A stretch of DNA of 37,039 nucleotides from an uncultured Phascolarctobacterium sp. (GTDB lineage: Bacteria > Bacillota > Negativicutes > Acidaminococcales > Acidaminococcaceae), in NCBI GenBank assembly GCA_947589605.1, contig CANQBR010000016.1:1-37039 (forward strand), given 5' to 3'. Under the pieces are notes generated by a model. That model worked only from the letters and a program-made list of their open reading frames with translations, was not told where the DNA came from and ran no database searches. This document shows, piece by piece, positions 7,702 to 15,482 of this stretch. The position numbers were made by a program, and so were the translations under genes. Numbering within the stretch: position 1 is the stretch's first letter; the number at the start of each line of letters is the position of its first letter.

Positions 7702-8560
7702 AGAGGGCAGGGCCGGCAGGGAGAGACTGGATCAACTTTTGACGGGGCTGGGCCTTTTTACCAGCAGAGCCAGAGCCCAAGCCGCCATCATGGCCGGGCA
7801 GGTGCTGGTGAACGGCACAAAAATAGATAAGCCGGGGACGGCAGTGGACCCGGCGGCCGAGATCCGTCTGCTGGGGGAAAAGCTGCCCTTCGTCTCCCGG
7901 GGAGGTTTGAAATTGGCCAAGGCTCTGGACAGTTTTCAACTCGACCTGCGGGGACTGACCGTGGCAGACATCGGCGCCTCCACCGGCGGCTTCACCGATT
8001 GCGCTCTGCAAAGAGGAGCGAAGAAAGTTTACGCCGTTGATGTGGGTTACGGCCAATTGGCTTGGTCCTTGCGCAGCGACCCCAGAGTGTGCTGCTTGGA
8101 GCGGATCAACGCCCGCTATTTGGAACCGCAGCAGTTGGGAGAAGCGGTGGACCTGGTGACCATGGACCTTTCCTTCATCAGTTTGACCAAAGTGCTGCCG
8201 GCGGTCAAAAAATTGCTGAAGCCCGAGGGGACCATCATCGCTTTGGTGAAGCCTCAGTTCGAGGCAGGCCGTGAGCAAGTGGGAAAGAAAGGCATAGTGC
8301 GCGAGGCGGCAGCCCGAAAAGAGGCCGTCCTCAAAGTGATGGCGGCGGCGGAGGAGCTGGGGCTGCATGCCTTGGGGCTCACTTATTCGCCCATCACCGG
8401 TCATGACGGCAACATCGAATATTTACTGCACTTGGGCTTCGCCGAGGCTCGAGTCGACGAGAAACAGGTGGCTCAGACGGTGGCGGACAGCCGCCGGCTG
8501 TCGGTCAAAGGTGGCAATGGCAATGAAGAAACGGCTGGGGATCTTTCCCAATCTGAATAA
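7694..8560 (+). CDS. tlyA: TlyA-family rRNA 2'-O-methyltransferase (S4 + FtsJ-like)
   Basis: 288 residues from a GTG start. An N-terminal S4 RNA-binding domain (RERLDQLLTGLGLFTSRARA, about residues 8-65) is followed by a Rossmann methyltransferase domain. The SAM-binding motif is DIGASTGGFTDCAL and the catalytic region includes VTMDLSFISL and LVKPQFEAG. TlyA proteins methylate rRNA cytidines at the ribose; older annotations call them hemolysin A. The GTG at 7694 is chosen because AAGGAGG (7681-7687) lies 6 bases upstream and the family N-terminus begins here; a longer frame upstream has no such site. In B. subtilis the equivalent gene (yqxC) also follows dxs. Confidence 0.92.
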   Translation: MVKEGRAGRERLDQLLTGLGLFTSRARAQAAIMAGQVLVNGTKIDKPGTAVDPAAEIRLLGEKLPFVSRGGLKLAKALDSFQLDLRGLTVADIGASTGGFTDCALQRGAKKVYAVDVGYGQLAWSLRSDPRVCCLERINARYLEPQQLGEAVDLVTMDLSFISLTKVLPAVKKLLKPEGTIIALVKPQFEAGREQVGKKGIVREAAARKEAVLKVMAAAEELGLHALGLTYSPITGHDGNIEYLLHLGFAEARVDEKQVAQTVADSRRLSVKGGNGNEETAGDLSQSE

Positions 8561-9380
8561 AGAACAGGTGCGCTCCTCGCTGCCGGCTTTTTTAAAACTT
8601 TCCCAAGGTGCGGATATCGAGCCGCTGTTATTGAAAGAGTGGAGCGGCGATTTTGACGCACCTACTTTCGATAGCAAGTCGTCTGTCGAACTGGAGAGTT
8701 TAGATTACGCAGTAAGTTTGGGAGGGGACGGCACTCTTTTGAAAATGGCGAGGATACTCGCTCCCTATAAAGTGCCCATCTTCGGCATCAATTTCGGCCA
8801 TTTGGGTTTTTTGGCGGAAGTGGAAGACGGGGACAGTGAAGAAGCGCTCCGCCGTTTGGCTTTGGGCTCCTTCGATCTTGAACGACGAGCCCTGCTGCAG
8901 GCCACAGTTTTTGACGGTGAAGATGAGCAAATGACCTGCCACGCTCTCAACGATTTTGTCCTTTACAGAGGACCGCTCGGCAAAATGGCCCGCTTGCATT
9001 TTTACATCAACGGCCGTCTTTCGGGCCGCTTGGTGGCCGACGGCTTGGTGGCGGCTACGGCCACAGGGTCCACCGCCTATTCTTTGAGCACCGGCGGGCC
9101 TTTGATACAGCCGGAGCTGGAGGTCACCGTCCTCTCGCCCATTTGCGCACATTCTCTCACCGCCCGCACTTTGGTGATACCCAACAGCGAAACGGTGGAG
9201 CTGGCGGTGGAAGAAGGCAGCGAGAGCCTTTTATTGGCGGCGGACGGAGAACAGGTGGCCACAGTGACCGATCGTTTGCGAGTGCGTCTCACCAAAAGCC
9301 CATACAGTTTAGAGTTTATCAAGCTCACCGGTAGGGACTACTATCAAACTTGGCAGAGCAAATTGTTGCGCCACATTTAA
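8523..9380 (+). CDS. nadK: NAD kinase
   Basis: 285 residues. The signature SLGGDGTLLKMAR has GGDG at 67-70. Downstream are the NAD-contacting HALNDFVLYRG, with Asn-Asp in place of the usual Asn-Glu, and DGLVAATATGSTAYSLSTGGP. It phosphorylates NAD to NADP using ATP or polyphosphate in the cytoplasm. Two ATGs are in frame at 8517 and 8523. The AAAGGTGG at 8507-8514 fits the second (8-base spacing) much better, and MKKRLGIFPN is the usual family beginning. It overlaps the tlyA 3' end by 38 bases, so the two are translationally linked. Confidence 0.94.
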   Translation: MKKRLGIFPNLNKEQVRSSLPAFLKLSQGADIEPLLLKEWSGDFDAPTFDSKSSVELESLDYAVSLGGDGTLLKMARILAPYKVPIFGINFGHLGFLAEVEDGDSEEALRRLALGSFDLERRALLQATVFDGEDEQMTCHALNDFVLYRGPLGKMARLHFYINGRLSGRLVADGLVAATATGSTAYSLSTGGPLIQPELEVTVLSPICAHSLTARTLVIPNSETVELAVEEGSESLLLAADGEQVATVTDRLRVRLTKSPYSLEFIKLTGRDYYQTWQSKLLRHI

Positions 9381-9393
9381 GAGAAGGGCAGGG

Positions 9394-9846
9394 ATGAGAC
9401 CGGTGAAAGCCAAAAGGTTGGAAAAGATCAAGGAGCTCATCGAAAAATTCCCCATAGGAACACAGGCGGAGCTGACCGCGGCTCTCAGGGATTACGGTAT
9501 CGAGGTCACTCAGGCCACAGTCTCCCGTGATATCAAAGAGCTGGGGCTGGTGAAGACTCGCACCGAAAAAGGACGCAGTCATTACGCCGTGCCCAAGACT
9601 CACGGCGAGATGCTGTCGCCGGAGCGGCTGTTGCGCACCATCAAAGACTGCGTCATCAGCGTGCAGAGCGGCGACGATCTGGTAGTGGTGCGCACTCTGC
9701 CGGGCACCGCTCAGGCAGTGGGCTATGCCATCGACAGTCTCAACTGGCCCGAGGTGCTGGGCACCATAGGGGGAGACGATACCCTCTTTATCGCTCCCGT
9801 GGGCCGGCGTTTGCTGGGACAATTGATGAAACGGTTGCAGATCTGA
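9394..9846 (+). CDS. argR: Arginine repressor ArgR/AhrC
   Basis: 150 residues. The N-terminal winged helix contains the DNA-reading motif TVSRDIKELGL (SRD at 44-46). The C-terminal oligomerisation and arginine-binding domain has GTIGGDDTLFIA (Gly-Gly-Asp-Asp at 126-129). The hexamer represses arginine biosynthesis and can activate catabolism when arginine is abundant. No arginine genes are in this window; the place between nadK and recN reflects the conserved Firmicutes order rather than a local target. The CAGGG upstream is a modest binding site. Confidence 0.94.
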   Translation: MRPVKAKRLEKIKELIEKFPIGTQAELTAALRDYGIEVTQATVSRDIKELGLVKTRTEKGRSHYAVPKTHGEMLSPERLLRTIKDCVISVQSGDDLVVVRTLPGTAQAVGYAIDSLNWPEVLGTIGGDDTLFIAPVGRRLLGQLMKRLQI

Positions 9847-9860
9847 AGGCAGGGACGGCT

Positions 9861-11549
9861 ATGTTGAGGGGATTACATGTCCATAATTTCGCTTTGATCG
9901 AAGATGCGGCGGTGGAGTTCAGCCCCGGCTTCAATGTTTTCAGCGGTGAGACCGGCGCAGGTAAGTCCATCCTCATCGATGCCTTCGGCGTGGCCCTGGG
10001 GGCCCGTGCCTCTTCGGACTATCTTCGCCAAGGAGCGGAGAGCTATTGGGTGCAGGCGGTCTTTTCTTCGGAAGAAGAGGGCGCAGTAAAAGAACTTTTG
10101 GCCGAGCAGGGCATAGAGACAGAAGAAGGCGAGCTGCTGCTGCGGCGGCAGGCAGACGCCGGCGGCCGGGGCAGAGCCTTCGTGAACGGAGTGCAGGTGC
10201 CGGCAGCTTTTTTGAAAAGACTGGGCAGTTTGTTGGTGGACATCCACGGGCAGCACGAAAATCAGGCTTTGCTGCAAAAAGACAGTCCCCTGCTGTGCTT
10301 GGATGCGGCGGGCGGGGAGACCGTTGCCGCTCTTTCGGGCGCTTATAAAACGGCCTACAGCCGTTACCAAGAACTCAAAAAACGTTTGCAGACTTTGGAA
10401 AAAGACGGGGCAGCGAGAGAAAGACTGTTAGACAGCTGCCGCTGGGAGATCGGCGAGATCAAAGCCGCCGCCTTAAAGGTGGGGGAAGAGGCAGCTTTAG
10501 AAAAAGAAGCCCGTCTGTGGCAGAACAGGGAAAGGATCGCCACGGCCTGCGGCACAGCCCACGCTCATTTGGATAGAGAAGGAACTTGCTTGGCCCATTT
10601 GGCGGCAGCCAAACAGGCTCTCACAGCCGCCGCCCGTTACGACGCTGCTTTGGAGCCCCATGTCCAAAACATGGAGGAAGCGTGGCTGACTTTGGAAGAT
10701 GTGCGGCAGGAACTGGGGGCTTATCTGGAAGAACTGGATATGGACGAGGGCCGTGCTCAGCAGGTGCAGAGCAGGCTGGACGTCATCTATCGTTTGCAAA
10801 AAAAATACGGCGGCTCCACCGAAGCGGTGCTGGCCTATTTAAAAGCAGCCGAAGCCCGCTGCGAAAAGTTGGAGAAATTGGAAGAGACCATCGCCGCCGT
10901 AAAAAAAGAGCTGGCTCTTTGCGAGGCCGATCTTTTAAACAAGGGAAAGGCTCTCGGCGAGGCCAGACGAAAAACGGCGGCAGTTTTCAGCCGGCAGGTG
11001 ATGAAAGAGAGCGCCGACTTGGCCTTAGCTCAGGCTCGTTTTGAAGTGGAGCTCGAAGACGCGGGAACTTTTTTGCCCACGGGCATGGATAAAGCTGTCT
11101 TCAAATTCAGCGCCAATTTGGGCGAGCCCTTGGGAGAATTGGAGAAAGTGGCCAGCGGCGGCGAGCTGAGCCGTTTGGCCTTGGCCATAAAAACTTGTCT
11201 GCGCTCCGTGAAGGGGGCGGCCACCATGGTCTTCGACGAGATCGACAGCGGCGTAGGCGGCCGCACTGCTTTGAGCATGGCGGAAAAGCTTTCCCTGTTG
11301 GCCGGGCACGGTCAGGTGGTGTGCGTCACCCATTTGAGCCAGATCGCAGCCTTCGCCGACAGACACATCTTCATCGCCAAAGAAGCGAGAGGCGGACGCA
11401 CTGTCACCACCCTCAAAGTTTTAGAGGGAGACGAGAGGATAGCCGAGCTGGCCCGCATGGCGGCGGGCAGCGAAGACAGCCGGGCAGCAAGAGAGACCGC
11501 CGCAGAACTTTTACAGCGGGCCGATCAATTCAAGGAGGCCGAAAAATGA
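9861..11549 (+). CDS. recN: DNA repair protein RecN
   Basis: 562 residues, an SMC-like ATPase of normal length. Walker A is GETGAGKS (29-36). A long coiled coil occupies roughly 150-370. The C-terminal head has the ABC signature KVASGGELSRLALAIK and Walker B TMVFDEIDSGVGG. RecN holds DNA ends together during double-strand break repair. In spore-formers recN is commonly followed by spoIVB and spo0A; here an ADP-ribose-type Nudix gene overlaps its stop by 3 bases instead. That supports a non-sporulating host. Confidence 0.96.
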   Translation: MLRGLHVHNFALIEDAAVEFSPGFNVFSGETGAGKSILIDAFGVALGARASSDYLRQGAESYWVQAVFSSEEEGAVKELLAEQGIETEEGELLLRRQADAGGRGRAFVNGVQVPAAFLKRLGSLLVDIHGQHENQALLQKDSPLLCLDAAGGETVAALSGAYKTAYSRYQELKKRLQTLEKDGAARERLLDSCRWEIGEIKAAALKVGEEAALEKEARLWQNRERIATACGTAHAHLDREGTCLAHLAAAKQALTAAARYDAALEPHVQNMEEAWLTLEDVRQELGAYLEELDMDEGRAQQVQSRLDVIYRLQKKYGGSTEAVLAYLKAAEARCEKLEKLEETIAAVKKELALCEADLLNKGKALGEARRKTAAVFSRQVMKESADLALAQARFEVELEDAGTFLPTGMDKAVFKFSANLGEPLGELEKVASGGELSRLALAIKTCLRSVKGAATMVFDEIDSGVGGRTALSMAEKLSLLAGHGQVVCVTHLSQIAAFADRHIFIAKEARGGRTVTTLKVLEGDERIAELARMAAGSEDSRAARETAAELLQRADQFKEAEK

Positions 11550-12127
11550 TCAAGAAGATGAGCGACCCGTCTTTAGACGAAAAATATATAGAAGGCAGCG
11601 GCAAACTTTGCTTTGACGGCTCTCTTTTAAAAGTGAGGCTGGATCAAGTGCAGCTGCCGGGGGGACGGCAGGCGGCGAGAGAATGGATCCATCATTCCGG
11701 TGCCGTGGCCGTCGTCCCCGTTTTGCCCGACGGACGCATCGTGTTGGTGAAGCAGTGCCGTTATCCCATGGGCACGGTGATGTGGGAGATACCGGCGGGA
11801 AAATTGGACCACGGGCCGAAGGAAGAGCCCGAAGAGTGCGCCCGCCGCGAGCTGAGCGAAGAGACCGGTTATGAGGCCGCCTCTTGGCAATATCTTCTCA
11901 CTATCGCCACCACCCCCGGCTTTTCCGACGAAGTGATCCATATATATAAGGCTTGGGACTTGGTGCAGACGGGGCAGCACTGCGATGAAGACGAATTCAT
12001 AACCGTGGCCGCCTTCACCCTGGAAGAATTGGCCGCCATGGCGAGAGAGGGCAGTCTTTTCGACGGCAAGACCCTCGCCGCCCTCTATGCCGCCGGCATC
12101 ATGGCTCAAGATCAAAGCAGAACGTAA
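11546..12127 (+). CDS. Nudix hydrolase, ADP-ribose pyrophosphatase-like
   Basis: 193 residues. The Nudix region reads AGKLDHGPKEE then PEECARRELSEETGY, so the catalytic REL-EE-G core is intact. The gap between the first glycine and the first glutamate is two residues longer than the standard pattern (an inserted Pro-Lys). The surrounding sequence (AVVPVLPDGRIVLVKQCRYP upstream, ATTPGFSDEVIHIY downstream) matches the ADP-ribose pyrophosphatase group, which cleaves ADP-ribose to AMP and ribose 5-phosphate. AAGGAGG (11532-11538) is 7 bases before the ATG, and the start overlaps the recN stop. It is the last gene of the long operon. Confidence 0.85.
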   Translation: MIKKMSDPSLDEKYIEGSGKLCFDGSLLKVRLDQVQLPGGRQAAREWIHHSGAVAVVPVLPDGRIVLVKQCRYPMGTVMWEIPAGKLDHGPKEEPEECARRELSEETGYEAASWQYLLTIATTPGFSDEVIHIYKAWDLVQTGQHCDEDEFITVAAFTLEELAAMAREGSLFDGKTLAALYAAGIMAQDQSRT

Positions 12128-12193
12128 AATTTTTGCGAGTGCTTTTTCTCTTCGACACTTTAAGAAAAGCTGAGATGAAATGAGGTGACGGAC

Positions 12194-12499
12194 ATGAAGA
12201 AAAACATTTTGTTCTGGGCCCTGTGTTTCTTCCTTTACGGCGGCGGCACGGTTTTCGCCGCTGCAACAGAGGAAGCGACGACAAAAACTTTGGGCCGGGA
12301 GTTTGAGGCTCCCACCCCCTGGGACACAGCCTATCACTGTTGCGGTGCTCCTTATGATGAGCCCTATTATCATCATCCCAAGAGGCACCGCCGCCCTCAC
12401 TATGACGATCGTTATCTTCCTCCTCCGCCTCCTCCGCATCGGGGACATTACAGAGGAGGAGGGCACCATTACCGCCGTCATCATCACGGCTATCTGTAA
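12194..12499 (+). CDS. Small secreted His/Pro/Tyr-rich protein of unknown function
   Basis: 101 residues. A clear signal peptide (MKKNILFWALCFFLY then GGGTVFAA, cleavage near residue 22) leads to a mature region with 12 histidines. Six consecutive prolines, a Cys-Cys pair and many Arg/Tyr/Gly residues are also present, ending HHYRRHHHGYL. I recognise no domain. Such compositions suggest a periplasmic metal-binding or polyelectrolyte-binding peptide, but that is inference. The ATG at 12194 is used because GAGGTG (12182-12187) precedes it; a GTG at 12185 overlaps that site. It lies 66 bases after the Nudix gene with no obvious separate promoter, and is followed by a hairpin shared with the converging ABC operon. 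Confidence 0.7.
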   Translation: MKKNILFWALCFFLYGGGTVFAAATEEATTKTLGREFEAPTPWDTAYHCCGAPYDEPYYHHPKRHRRPHYDDRYLPPPPPPHRGHYRGGGHHYRRHHHGYL

Positions 12500-12517
12500 G
12501 TAAAACCGAAAGAAAAA

Positions 12518-12555
12518 ACTCCCGCTCTCCGACCGCAAGGCCGAAGGGCGGGAGT
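12518..12555 (-). terminator. Terminator between converging operons (strong on minus strand)
   Basis: ACTCCCGC (12518-12525) pairs with GCGGGAGT (12548-12555). On the minus strand the stem is followed by a run of T (complement of the A-run at 12512-12517), so it ends the ABC importer transcript. On the plus strand only a weak TAGTCGTTTT follows, so it may also act, less well, for the small His-rich gene. Confidence 0.8.
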
Positions 12556-12582
12556 AGTCGTTTTGCAAAACAGATCGGCGGT

Positions 12583-13389
12583 CTATTGCTTCCAGGGCAC
12601 GGCTTTTCTCTCTAAATACTGCAGCAGCAGATTGAAGATGAGGCCCAAAAGGGAGAGGACGATGACACCGGCCATGAGGCGGTCGGTGATCATCAGGTCG
12701 CCGTAGTGGAGGATGAGGGCGCCGATGCCCACCTGGGCGGCGATCATTTCTGCCGCCACCAAAAGCAAGAGGGAAGTGCCGGCCGCCAGCCGCAGGCCGG
12801 CGAAGATCATGGGCAGGGCATTGGGCAGCACCACGCTGCCCATTATTTTTCCCCAAGTGGCGTTGAAGCTGACCGCCACTTTGATCAAAAGGGTGTCCAC
12901 GTTCTTGACGCCGGAATAAGTGTTCATGGCCACGGGGAAGAAAACGCCCATGGCGATCATGGTGACTTTGGAAAGTTCGCCGATGCCCAGCCACAGGATG
13001 AAGAGAGGCAAGAGGGCGATCTTGGGGATGGGGTAGAGGGCGTTGACCAAGGGGCTGCCGACCCTGTCTGCCAAAGCGGAGGTGCCGGTGACCAAGCCCA
13101 CGGCCAAGCCTAAAAGACTGCCGCAGACGAAGCCCAAGAAAATGCGGTAAAGGCTGGCCACGAGAGAGAGGCCCACTTCGCCGTCGGCTATCATGATGAA
13201 GAGAGCAGTCAAAATTTGCGTGGGCGCCGGCAAAAAGAGAGTAGAGACCAGACCGGCGCGGCAGATGAGCTCCCAGAGCAAAAGCAGGCAGCCGATGGAG
13301 ACGACGCTGATGTAGCGGGGATAAGTTTTCTGCCAAGAGCTCATGCGGCTGGGCACGTTGTAGACGGTGGTCTTCTGCTGTGCTGTCAT
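12583..13389 (-). CDS. ABC transporter permease, sulfonate/taurine/nitrate (SsuC/TauC) type
   Basis: 268 residues with about six membrane helices. The cytoplasmic coupling region typical of BPD-type permeases is seen in GSVVLPNALPMIFAGLRLAAG. The N-terminal cytoplasmic 25 residues precede the first helix (ISVVSIGCLLLLWELI). It forms the inner-membrane channel for the substrate delivered by the binding lipoprotein encoded upstream. The start overlaps the ATPase stop by 4 bases (ATGA), with GGAGGTGG just upstream on the minus strand. Family membership is clear; the substrate is not, because sulfonates, taurine, nitrate and pyrimidine precursors all use this family. Confidence 0.9.
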   Translation of the reverse strand: MTAQQKTTVYNVPSRMSSWQKTYPRYISVVSIGCLLLLWELICRAGLVSTLFLPAPTQILTALFIMIADGEVGLSLVASLYRIFLGFVCGSLLGLAVGLVTGTSALADRVGSPLVNALYPIPKIALLPLFILWLGIGELSKVTMIAMGVFFPVAMNTYSGVKNVDTLLIKVAVSFNATWGKIMGSVVLPNALPMIFAGLRLAAGTSLLLLVAAEMIAAQVGIGALILHYGDLMITDRLMAGVIVLSLLGLIFNLLLQYLERKAVPWKQ

Positions 13390-14168
13390 TCTTCCACCTC
13401 CAAGAGAGCGGCCCGGGCATCCTTGGCGATGTGCTCCCAGATCTCACGGATGAATTCGGCGATGGTCTCGGCATAACAGGGAAGCTCCCGCTCGGAGCGG
13501 GGGATGTCGATGGTGACGATCTTGCTCACTTTGCCGGGGCGGCGGGAGAGCAGCACCACTCTATCCGCCAGCATCACCGCTTCTTGGATGTTATGAGTGA
13601 CGTAAAGAGTGGAAAGACGGGTCTTCTCCCACAGGGTCACCAATTCTTCCTGCATGATGGTGCGGGTCTGAGCGTCGAGGGCGGAGAAGGGCTCGTCCAT
13701 CAAGAGCAGGTCGGGCTCTATGGCCAAGGCCCGGGCGATGCCCACTCTTTGCCGCATGCCTCCTGACAATTGATGGGGGAAGGAAGTTTCGAAGCCACGC
13801 AGGCCCACCAGTTCGATAAAATGCTTCACTCTTTCTTTTTTCTCCGCCTTCTCCATGCCCAAGCACTCCAACCCGAAGGCGATGTTGTCTTCCACGCTGC
13901 GCCAGGGGAAGAGGCCCGTCTCCTGAAAGACGATGGCATGGCGGGGGACGCAGCCGGGCGCCACGTCCAAGAAGCGGACGCTGCCGCTGGTGGGCTCCAA
14001 AAGTCCGGCAGTGATGTTCAGCAGCGTCGATTTTCCGCAGCCGGAGGGTCCTACCAAAGCTACAAATTCTTCTTCGTTGACCGTCAGGTCGATATCTTCC
14101 AGCACCGACAGGCTCTTGCCCCGTTGGTTGACGAAAGTTTTGCTGACGGCTTCTATGGTCAATTTCAT
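13386..14168 (-). CDS. ABC transporter ATP-binding protein, SsuB/TauB type
   Basis: 260 residues. Walker A GPSGCGKST (around 40-48), Q-loop VFQETGLFPW, signature LSGGMRQR, Walker B LLLMDEP and the switch histidine in YVTHNIQEA are all present, so it should be an active ATPase. The closest family is the nitrate/sulfonate/taurine importer ATPases. It powers uptake through the permease that follows. The ribosome binding site is weak (AGGAC), and the gene is separated from the binding-protein gene by 191 bases holding two hairpins, so it is probably made in smaller amounts than the binding protein. Confidence 0.92.
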   Translation of the reverse strand: MKLTIEAVSKTFVNQRGKSLSVLEDIDLTVNEEEFVALVGPSGCGKSTLLNITAGLLEPTSGSVRFLDVAPGCVPRHAIVFQETGLFPWRSVEDNIAFGLECLGMEKAEKKERVKHFIELVGLRGFETSFPHQLSGGMRQRVGIARALAIEPDLLLMDEPFSALDAQTRTIMQEELVTLWEKTRLSTLYVTHNIQEAVMLADRVVLLSRRPGKVSKIVTIDIPRSERELPCYAETIAEFIREIWEHIAKDARAALLEVEE

Positions 14169-14197
14169 TACTGTCCTACCATGCTTTCCGCTGTGCC

Positions 14198-14240
14198 CCT
14201 CGGCACAGAAGGCTTCGCTTCGCCGAGGCCTTTTTGTTTT
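14198..14240 (+). terminator. Plus-oriented terminator-like hairpin inside the minus-strand ABC operon
   Basis: CCTCGGC (14198-14204) pairs with GCCGAGG (14222-14228), and the plus strand continues CCTTTTTGTTTT. The T-run is only on the plus strand, opposite to the genes on both sides, so as a terminator it would stop antisense transcription. On the minus strand it is simply an intercistronic hairpin. Confidence 0.5.
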
Positions 14241-14281
14241 ATGTCCCCTTACAAAAGGGAAAGGCTCCGCTTATTAGAGAA

Positions 14282-14331
14282 GAGCCTCAGCACCGCCACC
14301 GGGACCGAAGTTCGGCTGCGGCGTGAGGCTC
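14282..14331 (-). other. Intercistronic hairpin after the binding-protein gene
   Basis: GAGCCTCA (14282-14289) pairs with TGAGGCTC (14324-14331), with a further ACCGAA/TTCGGT-like helix inside. It lies 29 bases beyond the end of the binding-protein gene on the minus strand. There is no proper T-run after it in that direction. Hairpins in this place commonly protect the upstream mRNA or cause partial termination, which would give more binding protein than transporter; that role here is inferred. Confidence 0.5.
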
Positions 14332-14359
14332 CGTTTTCTTGAGCAGACCGAAAAGTATT

Positions 14360-15379
14360 TTATTTGGCCATGGCCTTTTCCAAGAAGCTGTTGTTCACTA
14401 CTTGCTTGGCTTCCAATTTGCCGCTCATCATCTTGTTGGCGCTGTACCATTTGATCTGGGTCTCGATGTCGCTGGCCAGCAGTTTGCCGTCTCTGTCGAT
14501 GTAGGGCAGGCCCAGTTTGATGTCTTCGGCGGGGGCCTTCACGTATTTGGAGGCGATGGCTACCACTTCATCCAACTGCTTGGCATCTTTCTTGGCGATG
14601 CAGGCGTCGTAGTAAACGTGGCAGGCTTTGTTGTAGGCCCGCATGAAGCGAACGGCCACGTCTTCCTTCTTCATGAATTCGGGAGAGTAGAAGATAGCGG
14701 AGGTCTGGTAGGGGATGACGTCGCCTACCTGCACGATGGCCTTGCCGTAGCCGGCCTTCTCCACTTTGGTTATGTTGGGCTCGTTGAGGATGCAGGCGTC
14801 GATCTGTTTGGATTCCAAAGCGGCCATCACGGCGCCCAATTTGCCCAAGGGAACGATCTCGATGTCGTCCAGTTTCAGGCCCTGAGTCTCCAGCATCCTG
14901 CCGATCATATAATGGAAGGTAGAGCCTTTTTGGGTGAGGCCGATCCGTTTGCCTTTCAGATCTTTCAGGCCTTTCACGCCTTTGTTGAAATTATCGGCAG
15001 TTACCAACAGAGCGGAAGAGATGAAGCCTTTTTCTTCCCGGCCCTTGTCGGCCACGATGCCCAATTGCTGACCGTTGGCGGCCATGTTGTAAAGGCTGGC
15101 GGTGATGCCGGTGGCGCCTACGTCTACCTTATTGCTGGCGGTGGCCACGGCGATGGGATGGGCGGCGTCGAACCACTGAGCTTCGATCTCGATGCCTTCT
15201 TCGGCGAAGTAGCCCTTATCGATGGCTAAGAAAAGGGGAGCGCTGGAGGTGAGGCGCAGCATGCCCAAGCTGACTTTCGTTTTTTCTTTGGGAGCTTCTT
15301 TTTTCGCGGGGGCATCGCCGCCGCAGCCGGCCACCAACAAGAGGGCGGAGGCCAGAAGCATGGCTAAAAGTTTTTTCAT
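14360..15379 (-). CDS. ABC transporter substrate-binding lipoprotein (SsuA/TauA/NMT1-like)
   Basis: 339 residues. A lipoprotein signal peptide ends in LVAGC with the lipidated cysteine at 19, followed by a Lys/Glu/Pro-rich linker. The binding domain has the family marks: an APLFLAIDKGYFAEEGI start, VDVGATG, LKGKRIGLTQKGS and ACILNEP. It captures substrate outside the inner membrane for the ATPase/permease pair encoded downstream. The substrate cannot be told from sequence; no thiamine-type riboswitch is visible upstream, which argues against, but does not exclude, a pyrimidine-precursor transporter. AAGGAAGG precedes the start. It is the first gene of the operon. Confidence 0.9.
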   Translation of the reverse strand: MKKLLAMLLASALLLVAGCGGDAPAKKEAPKEKTKVSLGMLRLTSSAPLFLAIDKGYFAEEGIEIEAQWFDAAHPIAVATASNKVDVGATGITASLYNMAANGQQLGIVADKGREEKGFISSALLVTADNFNKGVKGLKDLKGKRIGLTQKGSTFHYMIGRMLETQGLKLDDIEIVPLGKLGAVMAALESKQIDACILNEPNITKVEKAGYGKAIVQVGDVIPYQTSAIFYSPEFMKKEDVAVRFMRAYNKACHVYYDACIAKKDAKQLDEVVAIASKYVKAPAEDIKLGLPYIDRDGKLLASDIETQIKWYSANKMMSGKLEAKQVVNNSFLEKAMAK

Positions 15380-15425
15380 GTTCGTTCTTCCTTCCTTAAA
15401 AAGTAGTGCAGATATAACTAGTTGT

Positions 15426-15454
15426 ATTGTACACTATTTCCGCAAAAAATTCAC
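15426..15454 (-). promoter_or_regulatory. Probable promoter of the ABC importer operon, weak -35
   Basis: On the minus strand, -10 TACAAT (complement of 15426-15431) with a poor -35 GTGAAT 17 bases upstream. A weak -35 directly beside a direct repeat (15461-15482) suggests dependence on an activator. Confidence 0.45.
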
Positions 15455-15460
15455 TAGCAA

Positions 15461-15482
15461 TTTAAACTTTCGTTTAAACTTT
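15461..15482. repeat. Direct repeat TTTAAACTTT x2 next to the ABC operon promoter
   Basis: TTTAAACTTT occurs at 15461-15470 and again at 15473-15482, a 12-base period. It lies just upstream of the weak -35 of the minus-strand promoter, the usual position for an activator site. Confidence 0.55.

Noticed and set aside
11627-13474. 615-residue open frame on the minus strand
   Set aside because: It runs antisense to the Nudix gene and the His-rich protein, then out of frame through the permease. It is Arg/His/Pro-rich and lacks a binding site; the genes it overlaps have clear motifs.
14339-15229. 296-residue plus-strand open frame opposite the substrate-binding protein
   Set aside because: The minus-strand gene has a lipobox and family motifs; the plus frame is a Phe/His/Gly-rich shadow with no start site signal.
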